A DNA stretch of 64,000 nucleotides, from positions 1 to 64,000 of the forward strand of contig JAUCBJ010001563.1 in assembly GCA_032718475.1 (NCBI GenBank), read 5' to 3'. Positions 45,675 to 56,700 of this stretch are shown here, in pieces. The position numbers and the translations under genes are program-made. Position 1 is the first letter of the stretch. Every line of letters starts with the position of its first letter. The notes under the pieces were generated by a model. The model had not been told where the DNA came from and did no database searches. It saw only the letters and a list, made by a program, of their open reading frames with translations. This stretch comes from Nemertoderma westbladi. Its lineage: Eukaryota; Xenacoelomorpha; Nemertodermatida; Nemertodermatidae.

Positions 45675-46669
45675 GAGTTTATGCGATTATTCGCAACATT
45701 CATATCCCCAAGTTTATTCCTACAGTAATTGTGCTTGTTATATATACCGTTATAGTTAAACTAACCCCGGTACTACATCAGGGCTGCTTGGCGTAGGTAA
45801 AGACTGGTGATTTTGTGCCCCGGTCACTCCAGCAGATGCCGTGGTTCTTTTAGCTGTTCAAGTATTTTTAACTTCTGATTATTTGTTGTATAAGTACTTG
45901 TACCTAATTTAGGGTTTAGTGTACAGTGCTTTCCGAAGGTGATTAGTGTGTGGGCAGTATATTTGTGTTGTAAAGTGGTTAATAGGCACGTTGGTTCTGG
46001 TAGACCGCGGTAATTAACTTCTAGGTAGGAACACTCCGTGATACATAATGTAGTACTTATAGCGATACGGCTATAAGTCGTCAGACGGTGGCATTTTCCT
46101 ATCTGGACAACGCAGTATATTTACTACTACTTATTATTTTCAAATACCGTAGTACCCTGTCCGTTGTAATAACCAGATATTCTAACCCTTTGTTAGGCTG
46201 GTTTGTACACTTCTTGTAAAATTACCCTAAAAATTCTTCCTTGTAATTTTTGTGTTTATTTAGAGATTGTAATCTCACCCCGAATTGTACGTAATTTGTA
46301 GTATTAAGTAACTTAGGTAAATTAGAATTATTTGTTTTAGTGTCCAACAAGTAGCACTTCACTGAGAGCGTACAGCTTCTGTGCGGTGACTCTTTCCCAG
46401 AAATAATAACATTTATTTCAAATATTGACAAAAACCCATTAAACGGGTATACATATATTATAAATCAACTCAAACCGATTTATAAAATAGTAGGCCTGTC
46501 ATACATCAATTAGGTCTTAATGTCAGTTTGACTACTGCTTAAATAACGGTAATCAAGTAAAGTAAAGTAAACAAGTAACCCCTAAAATTCAGAAATTCAA
46601 TTATTCTAAAATAATTGACATACCGGTATTTGCGATAGGCTTATTATATTTTTTTCTATAAATTTAGGC

Positions 46670-46995
46670 TGAAATTATACCGGTATTCTGTAATTAATTC
46701 TAGTCCATAATTATACTTATATATACTATAAGTGTAAGCTGTATACCGGTATTCACGATAGGCCTACTATATATTTCTATATATTTGTGCTGAAATTATA
46801 TACCGGTATTCTGTAATTAATTCTAGTCCATAATTATACTTATATATACTATAAGTATAAGCTGTATACCAGTATTCACGATAGGCCTATTATATATTTA
46901 TATATATTTGTGCTAAAATTACATACCGGTATTCTGTGACAAACCTAGTCTGTAATAATACTTATATATATACTATAAGTGTATACCGGTATTCT
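46670..46995 (+). repeat. Tandem repeat of about 122 bp in the leader
   Basis: Three units, the last partial, each with ATACCGGTATTCTGT, TTATACTTATATATACTATA and TATTCACGATAGGCCTA. They are rich in the palindrome ACCGGT. Confidence 0.8.
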
Positions 46996-47128
46996 AATAT
47001 ATTGTATATATATCATGTTACATAGAGTAACGATATCGGTAATTAATTACTAGGCTAACGGTGATACTGAATTACTAGACTTGCTTTAACTGTAATATAG
47101 CAGTAGGCATTCAACTGTATAAACAAAC

Positions 47129-49138
47129 ATGTCTGACACAAAGCCAAACCTGTCAGACAGTCTCCTAGATACAACCATCTGTGACCCAGGCAGGAGTGTG
47201 GAACGTGTGAGACCGAAGTTCAATTCACCTCCTACCGTAAGAAAGATCATCCCTCCAGTAGTAGTATCAGACCCTAGGCTAGTCCAACACCGTAGGTCTA
47301 TCATAGGCACTCGAGCTCAGGTCAAGCGGGACCAAGAAGCAGCAGAACGGCAGCAACACTCGAGCCGAGAACTTATTTCTCAGCGGCCTGACAGCTCCAG
47401 TAGTACGGATACTGTAGAGCTGACACCCGAGCGCGGAGCAAAGATGGCAGATGCGGTTTATTCAGATCCCCTTCTCATCCTTCCTGCAGCCGTACTCACT
47501 AGGGTATTGATTGCGGTGGAGGAACACCAGATTGATTGGGCGAGAAGTAAGCGATCGACCAAGGATAGTTATGCGGGATACACAAGGGAAGAACTGAAGT
47601 CTATTGTCGAGTCGCAATGGAACTTCCCCGGACCCGGACTCCCGTTTGACTTATCGGAAGCTGCCTGGGAAGACATACACAGGATGGGAGTGACAAAAGA
47701 AACCAGCGATCCAGCTGTGTGGAAGAGGTCAGCAGCAGGATACGTACAGGGATTCTTCAGCTCTATGGAGCGATTAGAGGAACAACTGTTTCGACAACCC
47801 CAAGGACCTCAAGAGCAGGGAGAGCTGCTTTATCAAGTTAGAGAAAGAATTCTAAGAATCAGACTAATCTTATCGGCGTTTGAGGAGGCTTCGAAAAGAA
47901 GACAAGACACGTCGTTGCAAGTTGCCGTAAAGACTTGGTTTCAGCGGGTGAGTTTCAAAGTTCAAGGAACTGCCCAGTGGAAATCTCAGCTGGTTGAGCG
48001 CTCAACCCATGGAGAATCAACAGACGCTACCTTCTCCCAAGTGGAAAGTGAAGTGACAGCAGAAAAACCGCATAAGAGGGATGCTATTGACATCTATCTG
48101 TCAGACTATCAACGATTTGTAGGTGACGAAGAGTTGAGGAGACGGCTGTCTGGACTTCGCCCTAATAGTGAAGGAGCCAAGCTTGTGTTGGACGCAATCG
48201 ATGCGGATATGAGAGCTGCGAACCAAGCTAAATTTGATGAACGCCTCCGCATCGCTAGAGTCCAAGAAGAACAAGTAAAGAAAAAACGTATAGAAGACAG
48301 AAAGATAGCAGCAGCGGCAGCAGCAGAGGCAGAAGCAGAAAGAAAAGCGGCAGAAGCGGAAAGAAAGGCGGCAGAGGCAATGGCAGCGGCAGAAGCGGAA
48401 AGAAAGGCGGCAGAGGCAATGGCAGCGGCAGAATCAGAAAGAAAAGCGGCAGAAGCGGAAAGAAAGCGAGCAGTGGCAGAAGCAGAACGAAGAGCATCTG
48501 AAGAGACCACCCAACTGGAGTTGGAAAATATTCAAGAGAATCAAGACTGCATAAATAAACAGTTAACAGCTAGTAATATGCAGATGATGAATCGATCTAC
48601 TCCCAAAAGACAGGGATATACATCATCTGAGGAAGGCGATACCACCGATACTGAAGGTGGAGGAAATAGATCTCGTCTCAGCAGACGTAGAAGAATGTCC
48701 CACCGTCAGAAATTGCCTGATTTGCCCCCAGCTGTTAGAAGGCAACTAACTAACACAGGCTTAGGTAGTACAGAACCCACAGACCAAATAATTAAAATAG
48801 AAAGACTCCCTACTATATTAGAAGAGCCTGAAATAATTAGGCCTGTTCTCGAAGCCACCCCCTCGGTGATAGAGACACCTGTACTCCCTGAACCTATCTC
48901 TAAATTCCCTCTGCACAGCACTAAGCTACCTGTGCCCAGCAGAACAGCCCATGAGACAGTTCATGTCCTGGACTCCGAGCGAAATATTAATGATTTGTCG
49001 CCCGTTGTCCCTCGTCCGCCCGCTACAACGTTGGCGGCTCCCGCTTCGGCGGTCGAGTGGGTGGATGAGAGACGGCGGGGGATGGATCTCCTGCTCGGGC
49101 AGATGCAGGAGACGGTTAAGCAGCAAAGGGCACAGTAA
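47129..49138 (+). CDS. Gag-like ORF1 of the LTR element, 669 residues
   Basis: Starts at ATG 47129 (MSDTKPNLSDSLLD). Residues 1-110 are polar and disordered. Residues 110-330 are mixed and probably helical. RDAIDIYLSDYQRF and RRLSGLRPNSEGAK follow. Residues about 375-480 form a long Ala/Glu/Arg/Lys helix with repeated ERKAAEA units (coiled coil). The tail is polar and Pro-rich. Its place between the leader and the DUF1759-type ORF suggests it is the N-terminal part of a large gag. After its stop, the frame of the next ORF is already open from about 49139 apart from one TAG near 49287. The two were therefore probably one reading frame, separated by a frameshift and one stop. A fragment of a second copy lies at 13251-13877. 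No known domain is recognised beyond the coiled coil. Confidence 0.65.
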   Translation: MSDTKPNLSDSLLDTTICDPGRSVERVRPKFNSPPTVRKIIPPVVVSDPRLVQHRRSIIGTRAQVKRDQEAAERQQHSSRELISQRPDSSSSTDTVELTPERGAKMADAVYSDPLLILPAAVLTRVLIAVEEHQIDWARSKRSTKDSYAGYTREELKSIVESQWNFPGPGLPFDLSEAAWEDIHRMGVTKETSDPAVWKRSAAGYVQGFFSSMERLEEQLFRQPQGPQEQGELLYQVRERILRIRLILSAFEEASKRRQDTSLQVAVKTWFQRVSFKVQGTAQWKSQLVERSTHGESTDATFSQVESEVTAEKPHKRDAIDIYLSDYQRFVGDEELRRRLSGLRPNSEGAKLVLDAIDADMRAANQAKFDERLRIARVQEEQVKKKRIEDRKIAAAAAAEAEAERKAAEAERKAAEAMAAAEAERKAAEAMAAAESERKAAEAERKRAVAEAERRASEETTQLELENIQENQDCINKQLTASNMQMMNRSTPKRQGYTSSEEGDTTDTEGGGNRSRLSRRRRMSHRQKLPDLPPAVRRQLTNTGLGSTEPTDQIIKIERLPTILEEPEIIRPVLEATPSVIETPVLPEPISKFPLHSTKLPVPSRTAHETVHVLDSERNINDLSPVVPRPPATTLAAPASAVEWVDERRRGMDLLLGQMQETVKQQRAQ

Positions 49139-49329
49139 GGGAAAGTAGGTTAGAGTTGCAAGAAGTGCAGCAAAGTATCGCGTTAGAACGCGATAAATTA
49201 GTAAATACACAAAGGGGTATACCACCACCCCCGGTAACAATGTGTCAACCTGTTAGGTCTGAAGTATCTCATGCGCAAGGTGTGTAGCCTACACGCATCT
49301 ATACTGCTAGTGAAGTAGAAACTCCTCTA

Positions 49330-52083
49330 GTGAACCCTATTAAGGGTAATTATAAACCTGCTGACAATGATATTCCCTATAGACCTGATCATAATCCGAG
49401 AAATTTATATACCGATAACTCGATATTAAATAACACGATGGCCCAAGAAAGTTTTATGCGTCAAATGGCTAGAACCGAAGCCCGTCAAGCGGTAAAGGTG
49501 GGAGAGATAGTCAAGTTCAATGGAGATGAGATGAAATGGTTACCTTTTAATGAATATTACAAAGATAACATACAGAACTCTGTGCTATCAAATGGAGAGA
49601 AACTTAGATTCCTCATCGAGTGCTTGGAAGGATCTCCCAAGTTAATGGCGTTAAAGTTTATTGGACATCCAGATGGATTAAGACAAGTTTGGGATACACT
49701 AAACATCAGGTATGGTAATAGGAATAACATAGCTAAATATTTGTATGCAAAATTAGTAGCACCCCGAAAGTTCATTAGCAGCGGGATTATAGAGTTTTCC
49801 GATGAGATTCAAGAGATCTGTAGACAATTAGATTGGCTAGGTAAGTCTCATGAATATCAGAGTTCTATGGTTATTGGAGCTGTGGCTTCTACTTTACCGA
49901 AGGGTGGAGTAGGTACACGCTGGGATAAGAAAGTGTTATATATGATGGAACAACAACGCCGAGACCCTACCATGGCTGATCTTATGTCATTCTTAGATGG
50001 AGAAGTGAAATTACAGCTCCTAAAACAGTCCAGAGAGAAGACACCGGAAAACAAGGTAAGTGATAAACCAGTTTCTAGGAGAAAAGTAACACCAGTGTGT
50101 TATACCGACGACGGCGAAAGCCAGACTTCTCAAGGAGAGGATAGCGGGAAAGATACTGAAAGATCTTATTATGTCAATAAAACGCCTAAAGAACAGGTAA
50201 GTAAATTCAAGTCTCGAACCAATGACAGGAGAGAACAGGTAAGAAAAACTCCTCCTACGTCTCCTAAGAGAATTCAGGTAAGAAAGCCCGAAGAAAGAAC
50301 GAGTGTGCACAATGTTATTCAAAATAAGGTAAGTAACATCAAACCGAAATGTGTGCTATGTGACGGGACCCACCGTTTGAATATGTGTGATGAATTCCTA
50401 AAGAAATCATTAACGGAGAGACGGGAAGTCATGTGGGATAAGCGGTTGTGTTATAATTGCCTCAGACAAGGACACCAATGGCGAACCTGTTACTCCGACA
50501 CAAGGTGTGCAAAGTGCGGTGCGAAACATCATATCTTGTTGCACACTGAATTCGAACGAAACAGCCCGAGTCAGGTAAGTGATTCCGAACTACATGTCCA
50601 ATTCAGTGATGTGAACGACACGGACCAAAGTTCTGAGATGGAAGGATTCTATACGGACGAATTCTCCGATGAAAACGAATCCTGTTACATGATAAATACC
50701 GCAGTGTATCGAGCACTTACGTATGAAAAAGACACAGACAGCGACCTCACCCTAACTACTTCTGATCGACAACCATCTTGGAAAGCGCCAACTTCCAATG
50801 TAGGAATCCGAGAATTTCCTGTAGTACAGTTAAGGGTCCACGGACCTAAAAGGAGTTATATAGTGAACGCCCTTCTTGACTCCGGTAGTACAGGAACATT
50901 CATCGACAAAGAACTAGCCGAAGACATCTTTGCTGGACAACCCAAGTTCCGAACTAAGCTAAATATGTCAGGAATTATGCAGGTTTGGAAATCTACAGTA
51001 ATAGCGGATTATTATGTAGGTGCGTTGTCCACCCCCCAGGATGAACTAGGAGAACATAGTATAAGGTCAGTAAAAATGGTGGCGATAAAGAACTTCGCTA
51101 CCAGCCAAGTGGAACCTTATAACTGGGATGAGGACGATTTCACCCAGCAGCTTGAAATACCTAGATTCAACACCGATTACCCTGGAGTGCAAATACTCAT
51201 CGGTCAAAACGCGCATGAAGCGCTCGAGACATTGGAGAAACAGCCTGCTCAACCGCAACCACTACAAGCCTATGCGGGAAGAACTAGAGTGGGTTGGTAC
51301 TTTACTGGCCCTTCCCGTAGAACTCTCATGGAAAGATTACCAAAAGAACAGGTATATCATTTAAGTGAATGGGAAGTGGAGAGCAGTGAAGTTGACGACC
51401 CAACTGAGGGAACACCATACTCCTCAGATAATGACGATATTAACTCTAATGTAGATCAATGGAGATATTGCCCCGAGACGATTAATCTAACCAACATCGC
51501 TTCCAGAGGAGCAACTCCTCAAGAACTGACAGATACTCCAGACTGGTTAGGTGGACCCGACTTCCTAAGTAAAGTAGATGAATGGCCTCCCCATCTTACC
51601 ACGGCTGAGATTAGACAAGCCAAGGGAGCGGACAAAGTCAAACCTAAAACCCGGACGAGTAAATCAAGGTTATTTAAACCCGTGATAGATCTGTCTGTAT
51701 TACACATTGCGTGTATTGCACATCTAAACTCCCCCACCGCGAACCGATCTGTTGTGGAGATCAGAGAGAGAGACTGGAGATCTGGAACACCAGACATCTC
51801 GCCGGGACTCTCACCTCTCCTGCCGGGAGCGATGGACCACTATAGATCCTGGAATCGGCTTTGTAAGGCCGTCGTGTATTTGAAGCGATGTTTCTATCAT
51901 CACTATTCCAGGACGAAGAGGAAACCTGGAATTGTCTTCGAGACACAGCAGCTCAATCGCCCAGTTGGTCGTTTATGTTTACTGGAACGAGACCGAGAAC
52001 TGTCCGGAAACTATGGAAGGCAAGATACTCTTCCCACGACCACCTCCCTAATCCAACAAACATCTAGGGACTCCCCAACTTAA
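49330..52083 (+). CDS. BEL/Pao-type gag-protease ORF lacking reverse transcriptase, about 917 codons
   Basis: The frame opens before 49330, and the first in-frame ATG is 49438 (MAQESFMRQM). The order is as follows. A DUF1759-like capsid region (about residues 55-235: FNGDEMKWLPF, KLRFLIECLEGSP, WDTLNIRYG). A zinc-binding part (about 335-410) with CVLCDGTHRLNMC, CYNCLRQGHQWRTC and CAKCGAKHH. A retroviral-type aspartic protease with LLDSGSTGTFI, catalytic Asp at about 517. GRTRVGWYFTGP follows the protease. The frame then jumps at about residue 710 to QWRYCPE, SRGATPQEL and LGGPDFL, the linker that normally follows RNase H in BEL/Pao polyproteins. Polymerase and RNase H are thus missing without loss of frame. 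The ORF ends before any integrase. It could serve as gag-protease for a non-autonomous element. Restriction to structural functions by selection is possible but not shown. Confidence 0.75.
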   Translation: MNPIKGNYKPADNDIPYRPDHNPRNLYTDNSILNNTMAQESFMRQMARTEARQAVKVGEIVKFNGDEMKWLPFNEYYKDNIQNSVLSNGEKLRFLIECLEGSPKLMALKFIGHPDGLRQVWDTLNIRYGNRNNIAKYLYAKLVAPRKFISSGIIEFSDEIQEICRQLDWLGKSHEYQSSMVIGAVASTLPKGGVGTRWDKKVLYMMEQQRRDPTMADLMSFLDGEVKLQLLKQSREKTPENKVSDKPVSRRKVTPVCYTDDGESQTSQGEDSGKDTERSYYVNKTPKEQVSKFKSRTNDRREQVRKTPPTSPKRIQVRKPEERTSVHNVIQNKVSNIKPKCVLCDGTHRLNMCDEFLKKSLTERREVMWDKRLCYNCLRQGHQWRTCYSDTRCAKCGAKHHILLHTEFERNSPSQVSDSELHVQFSDVNDTDQSSEMEGFYTDEFSDENESCYMINTAVYRALTYEKDTDSDLTLTTSDRQPSWKAPTSNVGIREFPVVQLRVHGPKRSYIVNALLDSGSTGTFIDKELAEDIFAGQPKFRTKLNMSGIMQVWKSTVIADYYVGALSTPQDELGEHSIRSVKMVAIKNFATSQVEPYNWDEDDFTQQLEIPRFNTDYPGVQILIGQNAHEALETLEKQPAQPQPLQAYAGRTRVGWYFTGPSRRTLMERLPKEQVYHLSEWEVESSEVDDPTEGTPYSSDNDDINSNVDQWRYCPETINLTNIASRGATPQELTDTPDWLGGPDFLSKVDEWPPHLTTAEIRQAKGADKVKPKTRTSKSRLFKPVIDLSVLHIACIAHLNSPTANRSVVEIRERDWRSGTPDISPGLSPLLPGAMDHYRSWNRLCKAVVYLKRCFYHHYSRTKRKPGIVFETQQLNRPVGRLCLLERDRELSGNYGRQDTLPTTTSLIQQTSRDSPT

Positions 52084-53720
52084 CAACGGCTGGAGCGGGT
52101 GTGTGACTATATTTTGTATTTGTTTTTATTCTTTTATATTTATGTATGTATTATTATGTAATTTTATTATAATCATTTTCTTTAATTTTATTTAGTAGAA
52201 TGTTATTTTAGCGATTATTTAGTAGATTAGTGCAATATATATTAGTGTTTATTACTTAATTACTTATATATTATATATTTAGTGCGACGGCGAGAAATAA
52301 TTATTTTTCTCTTTCCTTACTGTCCGTATTACATTACAAATACGTAACTACAGTAAGATGAAATATCCGTACTTATTAAAGTACAATAAAGCTCCTACTA
52401 TATTCAAGTATTATTGGTAAAGTAGAGTATTAGGAATGCAAAATTCAGATCCTCGTGTCTCGGCTAAACCAAGCTCTGGGTAGACCTTGGAAACGACTTG
52501 CCTCTTCTCACTGACATTGCTTCGTGCGATATTGCTCTCATACCGTATATTAAATAATACATATAGTAGCGTGATGTCCCTTTAACAGTAGCGTACAACG
52601 CAAAATAAATCTGTTAAACCCTTTGACCATCTGTAATTCTAGTCGATTAAGATATCGCGGCACCCACCGATATACTTGAAAGACAAAATTCTAGAATCAG
52701 TGGTTAACGTCCCCAGACAAGTTCTGGAATAAACTGGTGCCCATCCTAAATATTAATTATTAATATTTACAAAATCTGTTAAATTTTAGATCCTTTAAAA
52801 TTCTAGTCTATTAAGATATCGTAGCACTTACCGATATTCTTAAAAAGACCAATTTCCTAGAATCAAGGATTCCAGTCCCCAGACATGTTCTGGAATAAAA
52901 TTGTGTCTATTTAACATTAAATAATAAAATTTACGGGAATAAATTTAAATTCATATTTTTAATGAATTTAATAAATTGTCATTTTTATACAATTTATAAC
53001 ATTCCCAAAATTCCTTTAATTAATAGATCATGGGAGCGGAGATTCACTCTATTAAGTGTATTAGTGTGCGAGAATCTCCAATATATAGTCAATAGCCGAT
53101 AAAATTCATAAAATCATGTATAGAGAGGATATTGACCATTAAAGAATTACTATTAAATAGCATCCCAGATCTGTATACATGAGAATTACCCTAATTCTAC
53201 CGCTAGCTTTCCATAATGTCACCATGGCAACAACCACGCTAGAATTAGAAGTGAGTTAAAAGAACAATAGAAAGCTTGCCCCATTGAATAGCATAGGGAA
53301 TAAATAGCGCACTGCTAGTATCCAAGGATACATAATAATAAAGTGACATTCTGGAAGGCACTGACTAACGGACAAATGGCCCGAATGTGTACAGTTTGTG
53401 ACAGTTGTGTTGAATTTGTGCATTTATAGGTGAATGTTACTGCTAAAAGTGTGTTTACAGTAGTGAGTCGCAATTGTGAAAGTAGCCCTAACTCTCCAGA
53501 AAGAACCTGAAGTACATCTAAGCCTTTGGGACGGACAGTGGAGTGACTTGTGCCGGTTATCGTTGTCGTTGTGTAGCTACATCGTTGGCGAAAGCACAGC
53601 GACGACGGTACATCGGCGCTGAGGATCTTGCACTGTCCGGGGGCAAAGAGGGGTAGGCAGCGACGCCCGCTAGCCTAAAATATAAACTCATTATAATATT
53701 GATAAACTCATATAGCAGAT
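52084..53720 (+). other. Spacer between the protease ORF and the 3' gene
   Basis: 1.6 kb, stop-rich. It contains a degenerate repeat pair (about 52605-52775 and 52785-52935) sharing ATTCTAGTC.ATTAAGATATCG, ACCGATAT and CCCCAGACA.GTTCTGGAATAAA. The segment just before the 3' ORF ends ATATAGCAG/AT, a plausible splice acceptor, so the 3' gene might be expressed from a spliced transcript. Confidence 0.5.
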
Positions 53721-56700
53721 ATGACTGAGTTGATAGAAGATGATCTTGGTATCAGGGAGCAATATACTCTACCTTTACAAGCGTTTGTCGATAGCTTGAT
53801 ACGCGGCGATGCTGGTCCAACTACTACGGAGGATGATGGTCGTTATATCGAACCGCCAATGTCCCCGGAGCAACTTACGCGTGAATTGGATTATAGAAAG
53901 TTCACCGCTCGCTATACGCATCGTAATGGTACGTATATGGACTTCTTAACTAATGGCCATCCTATCGATTTACACGATACGGACGATGTAGACACCAAAA
54001 GGGAAATGGTTTTATTTAAATATCATACCCAGCGGAGTCGGAACGATAAACCGAGAATAGAACACGAGAACTCTATTCGAAACAGACTCGAAAGGGAAGA
54101 CGTTGAAGAGCCGGATAAACGCAGCGACTTCAACGATTATCTGGAATTCCTGAGAGAGACATATCTCAATATTGCCAGCCAACAAAATCTCGAAACTCGA
54201 TATCCTCAAGGTATACATCATGATCCTATGATAGAACTCAAACGACTCTATTTCACTATGATGTATCTTACCGCCGATCGACCGCTACCTGTCGTCCCAG
54301 ATAGCTTCGAACAGATGGAGGAATATTGTAAAACTGGTGAACGATCACCCGCGTTTCCCCTGCAGGACGTGCGTCTTTGGTATTACTGCGACGAATGCCC
54401 TAGACCCAATCAGCAAACGGAAAGACATAAACATCCGCGGAGACGTTGCGCTAAACACAGTTTTACACGATATACTTACGGGAGTTTCGAGCGAAACCTG
54501 TTCGACGTATCACCTACGGTCGCTCGGCTCAAACGATCCTTGAATAAACCAATGATCAGAGTTCCGGAATACTCGGTCAGACCTCCTCATTCCTCAGTTA
54601 GACCTCAGACTCTTGAGCCTAATAGTATCACGGATCCTCCCGAACTGTACTCACTGTTCAAAGATCTAGTGTTACCCGAACAGTTGATCGGTGGCACTCC
54701 GGTAGTGGGCTCGCTAGATATTCGCCAACCCTACCTAGCCGGATTAGGACGCGGTCATCTAATATCGCCGTTTAACCCGTACAACCGTCCCGGCTTCACC
54801 CCGATACAACCCGTTACGGAAGTCGAAGAGAGCGTCGTACGAAACGCGTTAGACGCTATTCGGCAGAAAATCGGAAAGGGAACTTACGATTGTTTGGAGA
54901 AATGTAAATTGCAGCAACAAGTCCAAGCGGTGAAGGAATTAGCTTTACCCCAGTTCGATAGAGAAATACAAAATCTCGAGGAGGACATCGAACGTGGACG
55001 AACCTACTCTTTACAAGAGTTCCTAGATGAGCGTTTACAACAACAAGCGGAGGAAAATCAGCTCGAGGAGAGACATATAGAACTAGATGAGAGAGAAGAA
55101 GCAGCTTTAGCCCAGCCAGAAGCTCAAATCCTTATAACAGATCTCTATTCTAAAACCATTATCCATCCTTCGATGGTTCCTCATTTCGGAGACAAACTCT
55201 TCCCCACGGCACAGCCTCAACCGGTTGATATCAACCTAAGATCTCGAGATCTTATCGCTGATGCTCCCATGTTGCAACGTCCGCCCATCGAAGCCGCTCA
55301 TGTCGATGGTATACTCGTTGAACCTCCGGACAATAGAGCGGATCTTGTCCATCGCATGGTACACGATGTTAACATACTCGCTAGACCTTTACCGGACTCG
55401 TTTTATGGGATCAAAGATCACCCTTGTTGCGTCAATCTAACACAATATTACATGGTAAAACCGGAAGATCCTACACATAGTCTAAGGTTTCTACCACTAA
55501 TAAATCCTCTCGATCTTGTCGAACTCGAACAACTGCAGAAACATCTGGATCAGTTAGTTAAAGTTAACTCATTTCGAAAACCATATAATGTTTCCAGAAT
55601 AGAGAAAGAAACACTACCTCCGTATAATCTTGATGGATTCATCAAAACTCGATTAGTACACTGGAATCTTGACGTGTTATTCGAGGAGGAAAGAATACAA
55701 CGATATGGAGATGTGGAAACATATACTACACAATACTTAAAGTATAGAGATCTACCTAATGCTAGCGAATGCGCTACCTTGTGGCATCCAGTGGGAATGA
55801 CTCTCGAAAACGCCACTAAAGAGTGGAATGAGACTCTTAACGTTATCGAGATGTATGGAGTTGTCACTTACGATAACGAAGGTAGCGTTCCGGTTGGAGA
55901 ACTGGGAACTACGCGAATGATACACATATGAGGACTCGCTGGTTCTACCCACGTATTTACTCGAGCGTGTTCCGATGTGATTGATTATTCTTTTGAGACT
56001 CTTACTGAGACACAAAAGAAACTCCGACATGGACAATTCGAACTCGCGCAGCGTTACGTCACCGACACCGAGCGCAAACCAGCCATGGGTATCGATGGAT
56101 CGATGTTACCCCAGCCCGTGCTCGGAATGTTGTTTAACGAAAGAATCCTTAAAATCGGCTCAGCTGTTTATGGAGATCTACAAAACGACTTTCGGAACAT
56201 GGAGAACATTCCATACCCTTTCGTTGATACTCAGCTGATTGCTCCCTGGGCAGAAGGCCGAGGTTTCTTCCGCACTATGTATTAGGGCGGTGCGTTTTTT
56301 ACTTTTTTTCGATTTCATTGTTCTACCGGTGCACAAAAGTTGCCAAATGGTAAAAAAATAAGGCAAAAAAAATTTCTTTAAATTTCGTCTATATCTTCAC
56401 GGATCCCAAGAGGGTTGAAATTTTGTGCCATCGCGATGCACCATAATGAAATTTATAACAATATAACACATTGATGAAAGATCAATGACTCAAAAAAGGA
56501 CTTCCTGCATGCATCAAATGTCATCAAATGGGTCCAAACTTAGTTAGATACCAAAATTTTAATTTTTGGATCAAGGGAACTAGTGCCACAGGCACGTGGC
56601 CAGAACCTACCATTTGGCGCAAGTGATGATTATTCTCAATTTTCGCGATGACCAACTTTGAGTTCTCCTACTGCATTCATATTATGCTCATTAGAACCGC

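Larger units (their letters stand above)
44816..47128 (+). other. Long untranslated leader of the LTR element
   Basis: No long frame. It contains a 290-bp tandem pair and a three-unit repeat of about 122 bp, listed separately. A leader this long is unusual and may hold packaging or splicing signals, which is inference. Confidence 0.5.

Noticed and set aside
48109-48510. Minus-strand Ala/Ser-rich 133-codon frame
   Set aside because: Antisense of the Ala/Glu/Arg repeat helix in the gag-like ORF1. The composition is explained by the repeat.
53721-55931. Envelope gene
   Set aside because: The position fits, but there is no signal peptide, membrane anchor or Cys-rich ectodomain. Zinc knuckles and a basic tail argue against it.
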